This document shows, piece after piece, positions 1 to 7,490 of a DNA stretch of 64,000 nt. Positions within the stretch are counted from its first letter, which is position 1. Each line of letters begins with the position of its first letter. The translations under genes and the position numbers were made by a program. The stretch spans positions 17,325 through 81,324 of the forward strand of contig NZ_PDNU01000035.1 in the NCBI RefSeq assembly GCF_002631185.1. Reading direction: 5' to 3'. The stretch is from Teichococcus rhizosphaerae. GTDB lineage: Bacteria > Pseudomonadota > Alphaproteobacteria > Acetobacterales > Acetobacteraceae. Below the pieces are notes generated by a model. That model was not told the DNA's origin, searched no databases, and saw only the letters and a program-made list of their open reading frames with translations.

Positions 1-1764
1 GCCGGCAATGCCGGTCGCGGTGGGCGCGGAGACGGCAGCCGGCACCAGGGCCTCGCGCCAGCCCGAGACGGCGCCGCTGCGGGCCACAGCGCGGGCCCGG
101 AAGGCGGTCGGCTCGGCGGTGGGGATGGCGGCCGCGGTGGCGCCCAGCCCCGCCCCGTAGCCCTGCCAGGCAGCGACCGTGGCCGGCAGGAACTCGACCT
201 CGTAGCCGGCCAGATGCGCGCTCGGGACCGCCGACCAGGACACCGCCAGGGCGGCAAAGGAGGTCATGGTCGGGGTAGCGACGGCGATGCTGGCCGGCGC
301 GGCGATGACGCCGGGGTTGGGCAGCACCACGGAGGGGCTCTCGCCGGTGGCGCGCTCGTCGGTGGCCGGATCCCAGTCCCAGACGGCGGCGTCCTCCTCG
401 GCCAGGGTCAGGTTCACCCCACCGTCCGGCGACAGCGACCAGCCAGTGACGCGCGCCGGGAAGGGCACCAGGCGATCAAGCGCGACCATCGCCCCCTCCC
501 AGGGGCGCAGCCGCAGGGCAGAGAGGTTGGCCGGGAAGGCCACCTCGCGCTGGCGGCGATTGCGCTCGAGCTCGGCCTTCATGATCCGCTGCACCGTGCT
601 GACCGAGGTGGTGAGCGGGAACTCCATGTCGCGGTAGATCGCCTCGCCGCCGTCCTCGGCGACGTAGTTGCTCGCCAAGAGCGGCGGCGCGTCCGTTGGC
701 TGCCAGTTGGCGGCCGGCTCGACATAGACCGCGCGCACGCCGTTGAAGAGGTCGCGCCGCGGCCGGCTGCCCTGGATGGTCACGTCGCCGCGCAGGTCAT
801 CGCTGGTCAGCGTCGCCGCGGGCAGCGCGGGGGCGCCGGCGTGGATGAAGAAGCGCCCGCCCGAGACCACCAGGGCGCCGGCCATGGCCGAGACCAGCTT
901 GCGGGTGATGGCGAGCTTGCCCTCGCCGAGCGAGACGCGGCCGTTGCAGGTGTAGCGGCGCTCGTAGACGCCGCGCCGGGTGCCGACCAGCTCGTCGCAG
1001 ACATTGGCCGCGGCGATCAGGGCGGGGATGTCGATGTCGGCCCAGGACGCTCGCCAGCCGAAGGGCGCGGTCAGGTACCAGGCGAGGCAGAGCGCCGGGT
1101 TGTCCGACCACCCAACCTGGCCGGTGCGCGGGTCGAGGATGGTGTCGGCCCCTTCCACCAGGGCCGCGATGTTGGGCGGGCCGGAGGGGAAGGCCTCGGC
1201 GGTGAGCTTCAGCCGGATCGCGATGTAAGCCCGACCGCGGCCGCGGTGCTCGGTCGTCCACTTGCCGCCGGTCTCGGCGATCAGGTTCGCATTGGCCGCC
1301 TGGTCGGGGGCGCCGAGATGGCGGTCGATGCGCACCAGCCCGGCATAGGAGGCATCGGTCTCCGACTTGTCGCCGAGGAACACCTCGCCGATCGCGCGCA
1401 CGCTGTGCCCGGCCAGCACCACCACGGCGTAGAAGTGGCCGTCCTCCCGCCCCTGGTCGTCGGGCGCCGAGTGCAGGAAGACGATCGGCCCCGAGACCTT
1501 GCAGCGGCCGAAGACGATCTGGTGCTCGGTGATGGGCTGGCGGAAGGACTGCGTCCGGCCGGCGCCGGGGGCGCTGGCGTCGAAGCCGGGTGCGGCCGGG
1601 ATGGACGGGGCGCTCGGCCTCTTGGCGGGGAAGATCGCCTGGCCCGCCGCGGTGACGACCAGGGCGGCGCCGGCGCCGACGAGCGCGCCGATGACGCCGC
1701 CGCCCACCGCGGCGGAGGCGACGCCGGAGGCCACGACGGCGATCAGCGGGACGGCGGCGGGCAT
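1..1764 (-). CDS. Phage tail tip / host-specificity protein (J-like), partial
   Basis: The reading frame starts at ATG 1764 and is still open at the window edge, so 588 codons are visible and the C-terminus is missing. The first 45 residues are a Gly/Ala-rich hydrophobic stretch. Residues 70-85 hold a QSFRQPITEHQIVFGR-type segment typical of the tail tip proteins that close siphovirus and gene-transfer-agent tails. From about residue 490 the sequence looks like a fibronectin type III repeat (VSWSAVPSAHLAGYEVEF). The start overlaps the stop of the upstream gene (TGATG). The protein should sit at the tail end and contact the host. The family call is inferred from these segments and from its last position in the tail cluster. 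Confidence 0.85.
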   Translation of the reverse strand, partial: MPAAVPLIAVVASGVASAAVGGGVIGALVGAGAALVVTAAGQAIFPAKRPSAPSIPAAPGFDASAPGAGRTQSFRQPITEHQIVFGRCKVSGPIVFLHSAPDDQGREDGHFYAVVVLAGHSVRAIGEVFLGDKSETDASYAGLVRIDRHLGAPDQAANANLIAETGGKWTTEHRGRGRAYIAIRLKLTAEAFPSGPPNIAALVEGADTILDPRTGQVGWSDNPALCLAWYLTAPFGWRASWADIDIPALIAAANVCDELVGTRRGVYERRYTCNGRVSLGEGKLAITRKLVSAMAGALVVSGGRFFIHAGAPALPAATLTSDDLRGDVTIQGSRPRRDLFNGVRAVYVEPAANWQPTDAPPLLASNYVAEDGGEAIYRDMEFPLTTSVSTVQRIMKAELERNRRQREVAFPANLSALRLRPWEGAMVALDRLVPFPARVTGWSLSPDGGVNLTLAEEDAAVWDWDPATDERATGESPSVVLPNPGVIAAPASIAVATPTMTSFAALAVSWSAVPSAHLAGYEVEFLPATVAAWQGYGAGLGATAAAIPTAEPTAFRARAVARSGAVSGWREALVPAAVSAPTATGIAG

Positions 1765-2117
1765 CAGCCGATCCTCCAGGCGGTGGTGCAGTCGGTGAGC
1801 GGCGCGCGCAGCAGGCCGCGGGGGCCGACGAAGGCGGCGCGGCCACCGTCCACCGCCACGCCGAGGCGCGGCGGATCGGCGGCCAGCACCACGTCGCCGG
1901 GTCGGGCGAAGGCGGGCGGGACCCGCGGAAAGCCGGCGCTGTCGGCCGTGGCTTCGAGCGAGGGCCGCACCCGCATGACGGGTCGGATCCCGGTGACCGC
2001 CTCCACCGCGGCCAGGGCGAAGCGGCCGCAGTTCCAGCGGTGAGCGTCGAACGGGCGCGCCTCGGCAGCCGACAGCAGGGCCGCCAGCCGGGCCGGCCAG
2101 TCCGGGCGGCGACTCAT
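1764..2117 (-). CDS. DUF6950-like tail protein (NlpC/P60-related)
   Basis: This 117-residue protein occupies the slot where gene transfer agents and lambda-like phages carry an NlpC/P60 cell-wall hydrolase, directly before the tail-tip gene. Residues near 25-45 (HRWNCGRFALAAVEAVTG) place a Cys in the position expected of a papain-like nucleophile, and the C-terminal GDVVL...LGVAVDG pattern matches DUF6950. A clear catalytic His is not obvious, so the protein may be structural rather than enzymatic. The start at 2117 overlaps the upstream stop by four bases, which implies translational coupling. The family assignment rests on recalled pattern similarity. Confidence 0.7.
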   Translation of the reverse strand: MSRRPDWPARLAALLSAAEARPFDAHRWNCGRFALAAVEAVTGIRPVMRVRPSLEATADSAGFPRVPPAFARPGDVVLAADPPRLGVAVDGGRAAFVGPRGLLRAPLTDCTTAWRIG

Positions 2118-2689
2118 CGTGCCGGCAGCTTGATCTCGGCCTCCTGCAGCGCCGGGACGAACTCGAAAAAGCGGTCGCCCGGGTACTCGGCCTGCTGGTC
2201 GGCGTCGGTGTAGCGGCGCACCTCGGCGCGCTCGAGGTCGACCAGGCGGCTCTCGCAGGTGAGCGAGACCCGCGGTTCGGCCCCGTCCACCACCTCCATG
2301 GTGTCCATCAGCCCCGCCCAGAGCGGGAACGGGTCGGCGACAAAAGCGCCCCCCTCGTCCAGCAGCGCGCCCCAGAGCCGGGCCGGGCGGAGGCGGAAGC
2401 TGCGCTCGGCGAGCGCGATGTCGACCACCTCCTGCGGCACCGGCGAGAGCACCAGGGTCAGGCGCACGGCGCGCAGCTCGACCGTCTCCTCCACCTCGGA
2501 GATGGCGCCGATCGAACCCACGCCCTCGAAGACCATGCCGGCCCAGTGCAGCGGGCCGAGCCCGGTCCAGGCGCGGAAGGGGCCGGAGGCGAAGTCGAGC
2601 TCGACCAGCACCACCGGCGCGGCGGTCTTGGCGGTGGCGGCCGCGGCTGCCTGCGGGTGTAGCCGCGGCGTGGCAGTGATGCCGTCCAT
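2114..2689 (-). CDS. Tail assembly / baseplate hub-like protein
   Basis: A 191-residue soluble protein lies between the distal-tail-like gene and the NlpC-like gene. It is beta-rich, with repeated short strands such as VVLVELDFASGPFRAWTG and VRLTLVLSPVPQEV, and ends with ERAEVRRYTDADQQAEYPGD. The order tape measure, distal tail, hub, NlpC-like, J-like is the order of the Rhodobacter gene transfer agent tail tip and of lambda-type phages. By position this should be a hub or minor tail subunit. No catalytic motif is visible. The exact family is not certain. Confidence 0.65.
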   Translation of the reverse strand: MDGITATPRLHPQAAAAATAKTAAPVVLVELDFASGPFRAWTGLGPLHWAGMVFEGVGSIGAISEVEETVELRAVRLTLVLSPVPQEVVDIALAERSFRLRPARLWGALLDEGGAFVADPFPLWAGLMDTMEVVDGAEPRVSLTCESRLVDLERAEVRRYTDADQQAEYPGDRFFEFVPALQEAEIKLPAR

Positions 2690-3376
2690 CTACAGGGCTT
2701 CCTCGAGGCGGAGGGAGATGCTGGTGAAGCGGCCGGGCCGGGTGGGATTGGCGGCCTCGTCGTCGGAGACCAGCCGCATGGCGACGGTCGGCCGGCTCAG
2801 CACCAGCGGCTCGGCCAGGGCGGCCGCGGTGCGCAGCGGCGGGGCGATCGGGATGGTGGCGGTGCCGGCGCCGGAGGCGGTCACCGCCTCGGTCGCCATG
2901 TAGAGCCGGCCACCGAGGCCGAGGTAGTCGCCCGCCCCGACCGCCACCGCACCGGGCCACCAGCCCGCGGTCTGGATCGACAGCGCCCCGCGCGGCGCCC
3001 CGGCCGCCAGCGCCGGCGTGCCGGATCCGACCACCAGCCCGGTGCCGTCGGTGAACAGCGTGGCGTCCGAGAATGAATAGGGTCCCGAGGGGACCTGGCC
3101 CTGGCTGCGCGGATCGCCGGTGCGGTACTCGCGCCGCCAGTCCCAGATCCGCACCGTGTTCAGCGAGCCGGCCAGCGCCGCCAGCAGGCCCTCCAGCAGC
3201 CCGGCGCGGGTCGGGCTCAGCGGGTCGAAGCTCGCCTCCGCCACCCAGCGTGCCCCTTCCCTGCGCATCACCTGCGTCGCACGGGTGACCGGCGAGACGA
3301 AGCGGGTGGTGTTGTGCTGCAGGTAGAAGGTCAGGCGCGTCGGGCGCAGCGCCTCCGGCCAGGCGTACTCGACCAT
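2690..3376 (-). CDS. Distal tail-like protein
   Basis: The protein has 228 residues if ATG 3376 is used; that start lies 5 bases after the tape measure stop, and longer frames would run back into the tape measure gene. The sequence is rich in beta strands and aromatic residues (LTFYLQHNTTRFVSPVT, TVRIWDWRREY), as in proteins that form the ring joining tail tube and tip. Its place directly after the tape measure gene supports a distal tail (Dit/gpM-like) role. It carries no signal peptide, membrane segment or enzyme motif. The call is positional with weak sequence support. Confidence 0.65.
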   Translation of the reverse strand: MVEYAWPEALRPTRLTFYLQHNTTRFVSPVTRATQVMRREGARWVAEASFDPLSPTRAGLLEGLLAALAGSLNTVRIWDWRREYRTGDPRSQGQVPSGPYSFSDATLFTDGTGLVVGSGTPALAAGAPRGALSIQTAGWWPGAVAVGAGDYLGLGGRLYMATEAVTASGAGTATIPIAPPLRTAAALAEPLVLSRPTVAMRLVSDDEAANPTRPGRFTSISLRLEEAL

Positions 3377-3381
3377 CGCCG

Positions 3382-5550
3382 CTACCCCCGCACCGTCTCG
3401 TAGGCCGACCCGCCGCGGCGGATCGCGTCCAGCGTCATGGCCGAGGCCTGCCGGGCGATCTGCCCGGCCAGCAGCCGCAGCCGGGCCTCGACGCCGGCGT
3501 CCGCCCCGCGCGCGTCGATGTTGATGGTCTGGTGCACCACCGGGCCACCCGGCGCCGTGCCGTTCGGCAGCACCGTCCCGCTCTGGCGTGGCACGAACCA
3601 CTCGGGCCCGCGCTCGCCGACGACGTAGGGCTGCCCCGCCGTGACCGGCCCGCCCTCGGCGCGGAACAGCCCGCCGAGCCAGGAGCCGATGCCGCTGAAC
3701 ATGCTGTCGAATGAGAAACCCGACAGCGCCGAGGACACCGCGTTGCCGAGCGGCTCGGTGATGGTGCGGCGGGCGATCACGCGGGCGATGTCCTGCAGCA
3801 GGCCCTGCATGACCTTTGACAGCTTCTCGCCGCGCACGATCGCGTCCTCGAAGGCGCTGCTGAAGGTCAGGCCGAGCTCGCGCACCGTGTCGCTGGTGCG
3901 CTCCGCGGCCGCCTCGACCCGGTTCTCCGCGCGCTCCAGCTCCTCCAGCGCGCGCTCCGCCTCGCGCTGCACCGTCGCGTCCGGGACCGGTCGGCCGGCG
4001 CGTTCGGCGCGCTGCACCAGATCGGACAGCCGCTCCATCCGCCTCTGGTAACGCTCGTAGGCGGTCTCGTTGGCCTGGATCAGCCGCTCGCGCTCGCGCA
4101 GCAGGTCGTTCAGCTGGCGCTCGGCCTCGCGCGCCTCCCGCGCGCCCTCGTTGCTGGCGCGGCGGACCGCGGCCACGCGGGGCTCAAGCCGGCGCAGCGC
4201 CTCGTCGCGCTCCTGCAGGGCCAGGGTCTCGAGGCGGGTGCGCTCGGCGGCGGTGACCGCCCCGGCTGCCTCCGCCTCGCGCAGCCGGCGGACCCGCTCC
4301 TCGTACTCGCGGTTGATCCGGAAGCGGTCGTCGAGGTCGCGGGTGAGCTCCTGGACCTCCTGCGTCGCGCGGCGGCGGCGGGCATCGGCCGCGGCCTGGC
4401 CGGCGCGCTCCTGCTCCTCCAGGCGACGGGCCAGCGACTCCCGCTCGGCGGTGTCGATCTCGGCGAGGGTGGCGAAGTAGTCGCGGCGCAGCTCCTCCAG
4501 CCGCGCCCGGCTGTCGACGCCGGCCTGTCGCTCGGCGGCGCCGACCAGGCCGGGGCGGATGCTGCCGCGGCGGACCGGGGTGCGCAGGCTGTCGCGGCCG
4601 TCCTGCTCGCTCTCCAGCCGGCCGATCTGCGCCGAGAGCGCCTCGGCCTGGCGGCGCAGGCCGGCCAGCCGCTCGCCCTCGCTGAGCAGACCGGCACCCT
4701 GGCGGACGCTGTCCATCGCGCGCGCCGCGGCCGAGAGCGCCCGAGCGAGCGCGTTGGACAGGCCGATGGCGCGATCGAGCTGGCCGAGGAAGTTCTCGGT
4801 CGCCGCCGTCAGCTGGCCGAAGGCGCGGCCGAGCGACAGCGGCGCCCTGTCGAGCTCGGCCCCGAGCCGCTCGGTCGCCCGCAGCAGGGCGGGGAAGACC
4901 CGTTCGGCGGTGAGCCGGCCCTCCGAGCCCATCTGCCGGAGCTGGCCGATGGAGACGCCGAGCTCGCGCGCGAGACCCTCGGCCAGCAGCGGCATGGCCT
5001 CGAGGATGGAGCGGAGCTCGTCGCCCTGCAGCACGCCGGAGGCCAGCGCCTGGGCGAGCTGCAGGGTGGCGGAGGAGATCTCCCCCGTCGAGGCGCCGGA
5101 GACGATGGCGACGCGCTGCAGGCCGCCGACGAGGCGCACCACCTGGTCGGAGGTGGCGCCGATCTCGCGCGCGGCGATCGCGAAGCGCTGAAAGGCATCG
5201 ACGCTCTCCGACACCGCGACGCCGGTCGAGAGCGCGTTGCGGTACAGCGCCTCGTAGACCTGGCTCGCCCGCTCGACCGAGCCGGTGGCGTTCTGCAGGC
5301 GCGAGAGGCTCTGGGTGAGCGCGTCGCCGGCCTGGACCAGGGCGCGGGCCGCGGCGGCGACGCCGGCCACCTGGATGCCGCGCACGGCGAGGTCCAGCAG
5401 TTCGAGCGAGCGGGAGGCGCGCTCGGCGCCGCCCTTGATCCGGTCGAGCGAGCGCTGGCCGGTCTCGCCGACCTCGCGCAGCCCGGCCTTGACCCGGGCG
5501 GCGTCGTCCAGCGAGAGCCGGACGGAGACGCGGCGCGTGGCGTCGGCCAT
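3382..5550 (-). CDS. Phage tail tape measure protein
   Basis: The 722-residue product has the hallmark layout of lambda-type tape measure proteins. An N-terminal tape-measure domain covers roughly residues 60-260 and includes the stretches YRNALSTGVAVSESVDAFQRF and ALASGVLQGDELRSILEAMP. A long Arg/Glu-rich helical region follows (about 280-560), and the C-terminal part is Gly-rich with GGPVTAGQPYVVGERGPEWF, a motif common near the end of these proteins. The length sets tail length, and 722 residues suggests a tail of about 100 nm by the usual relation. Its 5' end faces the antitoxin gene, with about 90 bases between the two starts. Confidence 0.95.
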   Translation of the reverse strand: MADATRRVSVRLSLDDAARVKAGLREVGETGQRSLDRIKGGAERASRSLELLDLAVRGIQVAGVAAAARALVQAGDALTQSLSRLQNATGSVERASQVYEALYRNALSTGVAVSESVDAFQRFAIAAREIGATSDQVVRLVGGLQRVAIVSGASTGEISSATLQLAQALASGVLQGDELRSILEAMPLLAEGLARELGVSIGQLRQMGSEGRLTAERVFPALLRATERLGAELDRAPLSLGRAFGQLTAATENFLGQLDRAIGLSNALARALSAAARAMDSVRQGAGLLSEGERLAGLRRQAEALSAQIGRLESEQDGRDSLRTPVRRGSIRPGLVGAAERQAGVDSRARLEELRRDYFATLAEIDTAERESLARRLEEQERAGQAAADARRRRATQEVQELTRDLDDRFRINREYEERVRRLREAEAAGAVTAAERTRLETLALQERDEALRRLEPRVAAVRRASNEGAREAREAERQLNDLLRERERLIQANETAYERYQRRMERLSDLVQRAERAGRPVPDATVQREAERALEELERAENRVEAAAERTSDTVRELGLTFSSAFEDAIVRGEKLSKVMQGLLQDIARVIARRTITEPLGNAVSSALSGFSFDSMFSGIGSWLGGLFRAEGGPVTAGQPYVVGERGPEWFVPRQSGTVLPNGTAPGGPVVHQTINIDARGADAGVEARLRLLAGQIARQASAMTLDAIRRGGSAYETVRG

Positions 5551-5580
5551 GCAGCCCCCTCTGGCTAGCGGTTTCGTTAG

Positions 5581-5609
5581 TTGCGTTTAATGCGTCTGCT
5601 GCGTATAAG
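5581..5609 (+). promoter_or_regulatory. Sigma70-type promoter of the HTH/PIN module
   Basis: A -35 element TTGCGT (5581-5586) is followed after exactly 17 bases by a -10 element TATAAG (5604-5609). The antitoxin start lies 31 bases downstream, and a GGAGG-type ribosome site precedes it. Short repeats of the form TGCGT overlap both elements (5582-5603), which would suit autoregulation by the HTH protein. The box match is direct; promoter activity and autoregulation are inferred. Confidence 0.6.
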
Positions 5610-5640
5610 GGCGGGCAACCAGGAGGCACTGGAGGGGCCC

Positions 5641-6096
5641 ATGCTCGCTCTGCTCGACCAGGCCGAGCCCATCGTCGCCGACGAGGCCGAGGCCGCCATC
5701 GCCAAGACCGCCGCCGCCAGCCTGGCCCCCGCCGCCCGGGCCGGCCAGGGCGTCCAGCTCGTGCTGCGCGAGCAGCCGAACGTGGTCGTCCCGCTGCCGG
5801 CCCGCGCGGTCGAGGTCGTGCTCACCGTGCTCGGCGCGATGGCCGAGCGGCGGCCCATCTCGGTCATCCCGCACGAGGCCGAGCTCACCACGCAGCAGGC
5901 CGCCGACTACCTCAACGTGTCGCGGCCCTTCCTCATCGGCCTGATCGACCGCGGCGAGATCCCGCACCGGATGGTGGGGCGGCACCGGCGCGTGCGCTTC
6001 GCCGACCTGCTGGCCTACGAGCGCGCCTCCGCCGAGAAGCGGAAGCAGGCGCTGGCGGAGATGGCTGCGGAGGCTCGCCGGCTGGGGCTCGACTGA
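5641..6096 (+). CDS. HTH excisionase-type antitoxin of a PIN toxin-antitoxin pair
   Basis: The 151-residue protein carries a MerR/excisionase-type helix-turn-helix in its second half (about residues 85-140: ELTTQQAADYLNVSRPFLIGLIDRG, then RMVGRHRRVRFADLLAYE). The first half is Ala-rich. ATG 5641 was chosen because AGGAGG-like sequence lies just upstream; an ATG at 5590 would lie inside the promoter. Antitoxins of this build are paired with PIN-domain ribonucleases in many bacteria, and the PIN gene follows after 3 bases. It should bind the toxin and repress its own promoter. The pair sits on the opposite strand to the phage tail genes, so it is cargo. Confidence 0.85.
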   Translation: MLALLDQAEPIVADEAEAAIAKTAAASLAPAARAGQGVQLVLREQPNVVVPLPARAVEVVLTVLGAMAERRPISVIPHEAELTTQQAADYLNVSRPFLIGLIDRGEIPHRMVGRHRRVRFADLLAYERASAEKRKQALAEMAAEARRLGLD

Positions 6097-6099
6097 GGC

Positions 6100-6702
6100 G
6101 TGATCTCGACCTTCACGGCGTTCTTCGACGCGAACGTCTTCTACGGGGCGCGCCTGCGCAGCCTGATCCTCTTCCTCGCCCAGACGAAGCTGTTCCGGGC
6201 GAGGTGGAGCGACAGGGTGCACGAGGAGTGGATCCGCAACCTGCTGGAGAAGCGGCCGGACCTGAAACCGGCCGACCTCGAGCGGACGCGCCGGCTGATG
6301 GACGCGTCGGTGCTCGACGCGCTCGTGACGGGCTACGAGCCGCTCATCGACGCCATGGCCTTGCCGGATCCGGACGATCGGCACGTGCTCGCCGCGGCGG
6401 TGGTCTGCAAGGCGAGCTGCATCGTGACGTTCAACGTCGCCGACTTCCCGCCGGACCGCCTGGCGCCCTACGGCCTGCACGCCGTGCACCCGGACGACTT
6501 CCTGCTCGACGTCGAGAGCATCGATCCGCCGGCCTTCGCCGACGCAGTGCGGGAGGACCTCGACCACTACCGCGCACCACCCCTCGACCTGCCGGAGTAC
6601 GTCGTCGCGCTCCGCAAGGCAGGGGTGCCGCGCATCGCCGAGCAGATCGGCAAGCTCGCCCCGATCCTGGAGCTGCGGCCGAGCGACCGGCCCGAGGATT
6701 AG
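6100..6702 (+). CDS. PIN-domain ribonuclease toxin
   Basis: The 200-residue product has the acidic pattern of a PIN nuclease: D10 in FFDANVFY, E43, D90/D92/D93 in ALPDPDDRHVLAAA, and D115 in FNVADF. These residues bind the metal that drives RNA cleavage in characterised VapC-like toxins. The start is GTG 6100, three bases after the antitoxin stop, so the two are one operon. The C-terminal 70 residues are an extra helical part beyond the minimal PIN fold. Its stop codon overlaps the stop of the tail chaperone extension running the other way, so the insertion is flush to the phage gene. The RNA target is unknown. Confidence 0.88.
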   Translation: MISTFTAFFDANVFYGARLRSLILFLAQTKLFRARWSDRVHEEWIRNLLEKRPDLKPADLERTRRLMDASVLDALVTGYEPLIDAMALPDPDDRHVLAAAVVCKASCIVTFNVADFPPDRLAPYGLHAVHPDDFLLDVESIDPPAFADAVREDLDHYRAPPLDLPEYVVALRKAGVPRIAEQIGKLAPILELRPSDRPED

Positions 6703-7037
6703 GCCGCGGGCGCCGACGCGCTCCGCTCAGCACCGCCCTCGGCCATGCCGATGCGGATGGCGAGCAGCAGGTCGGCGGCCATCCATCCGGTCGCGCCGAG
6801 CTCGCGCGCGGCGGACAGCGCGCCGGCGGTGTCGAGCGTCAGGCCGGCCATGCGTCCGACGCAGTGCGTCGGACCGGCGCAGGCCGTACCGGCGGCCCAG
6901 CAGGCGTGGCCCTCGACGCTGGTCGGGGCGTGTGCCGTGTAGGGGCAGGCCTCGGCGCAGTCGCGGCCGAGGGCGGCGCAGCCGCGGCAGTATTCGGGCC
7001 CGCGGCCGAAGTGCCAGGCGGCGCGGGCCCTCAGCCG
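6699..7037 (-). CDS. Tail chaperone frameshift extension (gpT-like part), Cys-rich
   Basis: This frame has no start codon of its own and stays open for 112 codons to a TAA at 6701-6699. It is reached by a -1 shift from the upstream chaperone gene at 7037-7043. The encoded segment holds seven cysteines (residues 17, 20, 27, 31, 46, 53 and 59 counted from the shift), including a YCRGC motif, so it may bind zinc. In lambda the analogous gpG-T fusion binds the tape measure and tail tube protein during tail assembly. The next phage gene is the tape measure, as expected. Expression by frameshift is inferred from the slippery site and open frame. Confidence 0.75.
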   Translation of the reverse strand, partial: RLRARAAWHFGRGPEYCRGCAALGRDCAEACPYTAHAPTSVEGHACWAAGTACAGPTHCVGRMAGLTLDTAGALSAARELGATGWMAADLLLAIRIGMAEGGAERSASAPAA

Positions 7038-7408
7038 TTTCCCTCGGCGGCCACCGCGGCGACCGGCGCGGTAGCGCGGTCCCAGAAGGCGGCGGCGATG
7101 TCGTCGAGGTCCATCAGGCGCTCGACCGCCTCGGGCGAGAGCGGCAGCGGCTCGCCCGCGGCGTCGCCGACGCCCTCCCAGGCGGTGACCGCGTGCCGGG
7201 CCAGCGCCTTGACCAGGAAGGCGAAGGACAGGCCGCGGGACATGTCGGGGTCGAGGTCCGGATCAGCGAGGCGGATCGCGGCGAGGCGGCGCGCCGCGGC
7301 GGCCTGCGCCGCGGCCATGACGGCGGTCGTCACGGGCCGGATCTCCACGCGGACGCCGCGTGGCAGATCGAGCCAATACGGCTCGGCCGGAAGGTCGAGG
7401 GTGAGCAT
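7031..7408 (-). CDS. Tail assembly chaperone (gpG-like)
   Basis: This 125-residue acidic helical protein lies between the tail tube and tape measure genes, the standard place for tail assembly chaperones. It begins MLTLDLPAEPYWLDLPRG and ends VAAEGNG. Near its end a slippery heptamer lets a fraction of ribosomes continue into a 112-residue Cys-rich extension, giving a long form of about 236 residues. Short and long forms normally coat the tape measure protein before tube assembly. In this genome the chaperone is separated from the tape measure by the plus-strand HTH/PIN cargo and from the tail tube by the HEPN/Toprim cargo. Confidence 0.8.
   Translation of the reverse strand: MLTLDLPAEPYWLDLPRGVRVEIRPVTTAVMAAAQAAAARRLAAIRLADPDLDPDMSRGLSFAFLVKALARHAVTAWEGVGDAAGEPLPLSPEAVERLMDLDDIAAAFWDRATAPVAAVAAEGNG
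7037..7043 (-). other. -1 ribosomal frameshift slippery heptamer G GGA AAC
   Basis: On the minus strand the chaperone gene reads GAG GGA AAC GGC TGA. The heptamer G GGA AAC fits the X XXY YYZ rule and lies one codon before the stop. A -1 shift re-reads the final C and enters the open frame ending at 6699. Lambda uses G GGA AAG at the same point between G and T. Confidence 0.8.
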
Positions 7409-7446
7409 CGCTTTCTCCAGAGGGAATCGTGACGGATCGGACGGGT

Positions 7447-7460
7447 CCCGATTGATCGGG
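7447..7460. promoter_or_regulatory. Inverted repeat before the HEPN/Toprim gene
   Basis: CCCGAT-TG-ATCGGG is a perfect 6-base inverted repeat with a 2-base centre, placed 30 bases before the HEPN/Toprim start and 38 bases before the chaperone start on the other strand. A control role is possible but not shown; no clear -10/-35 pair accompanies it. Confidence 0.3.
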
Positions 7461-7490
7461 CCTCATTCTCGACGCAAACTTGCAACCACG

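Noticed and set aside
214..2043. Long plus-strand open frame opposite the tail-tip gene
   Set aside because: Arg/Gly-rich antisense shadow of the J-like gene; the minus-strand frame has real protein motifs.
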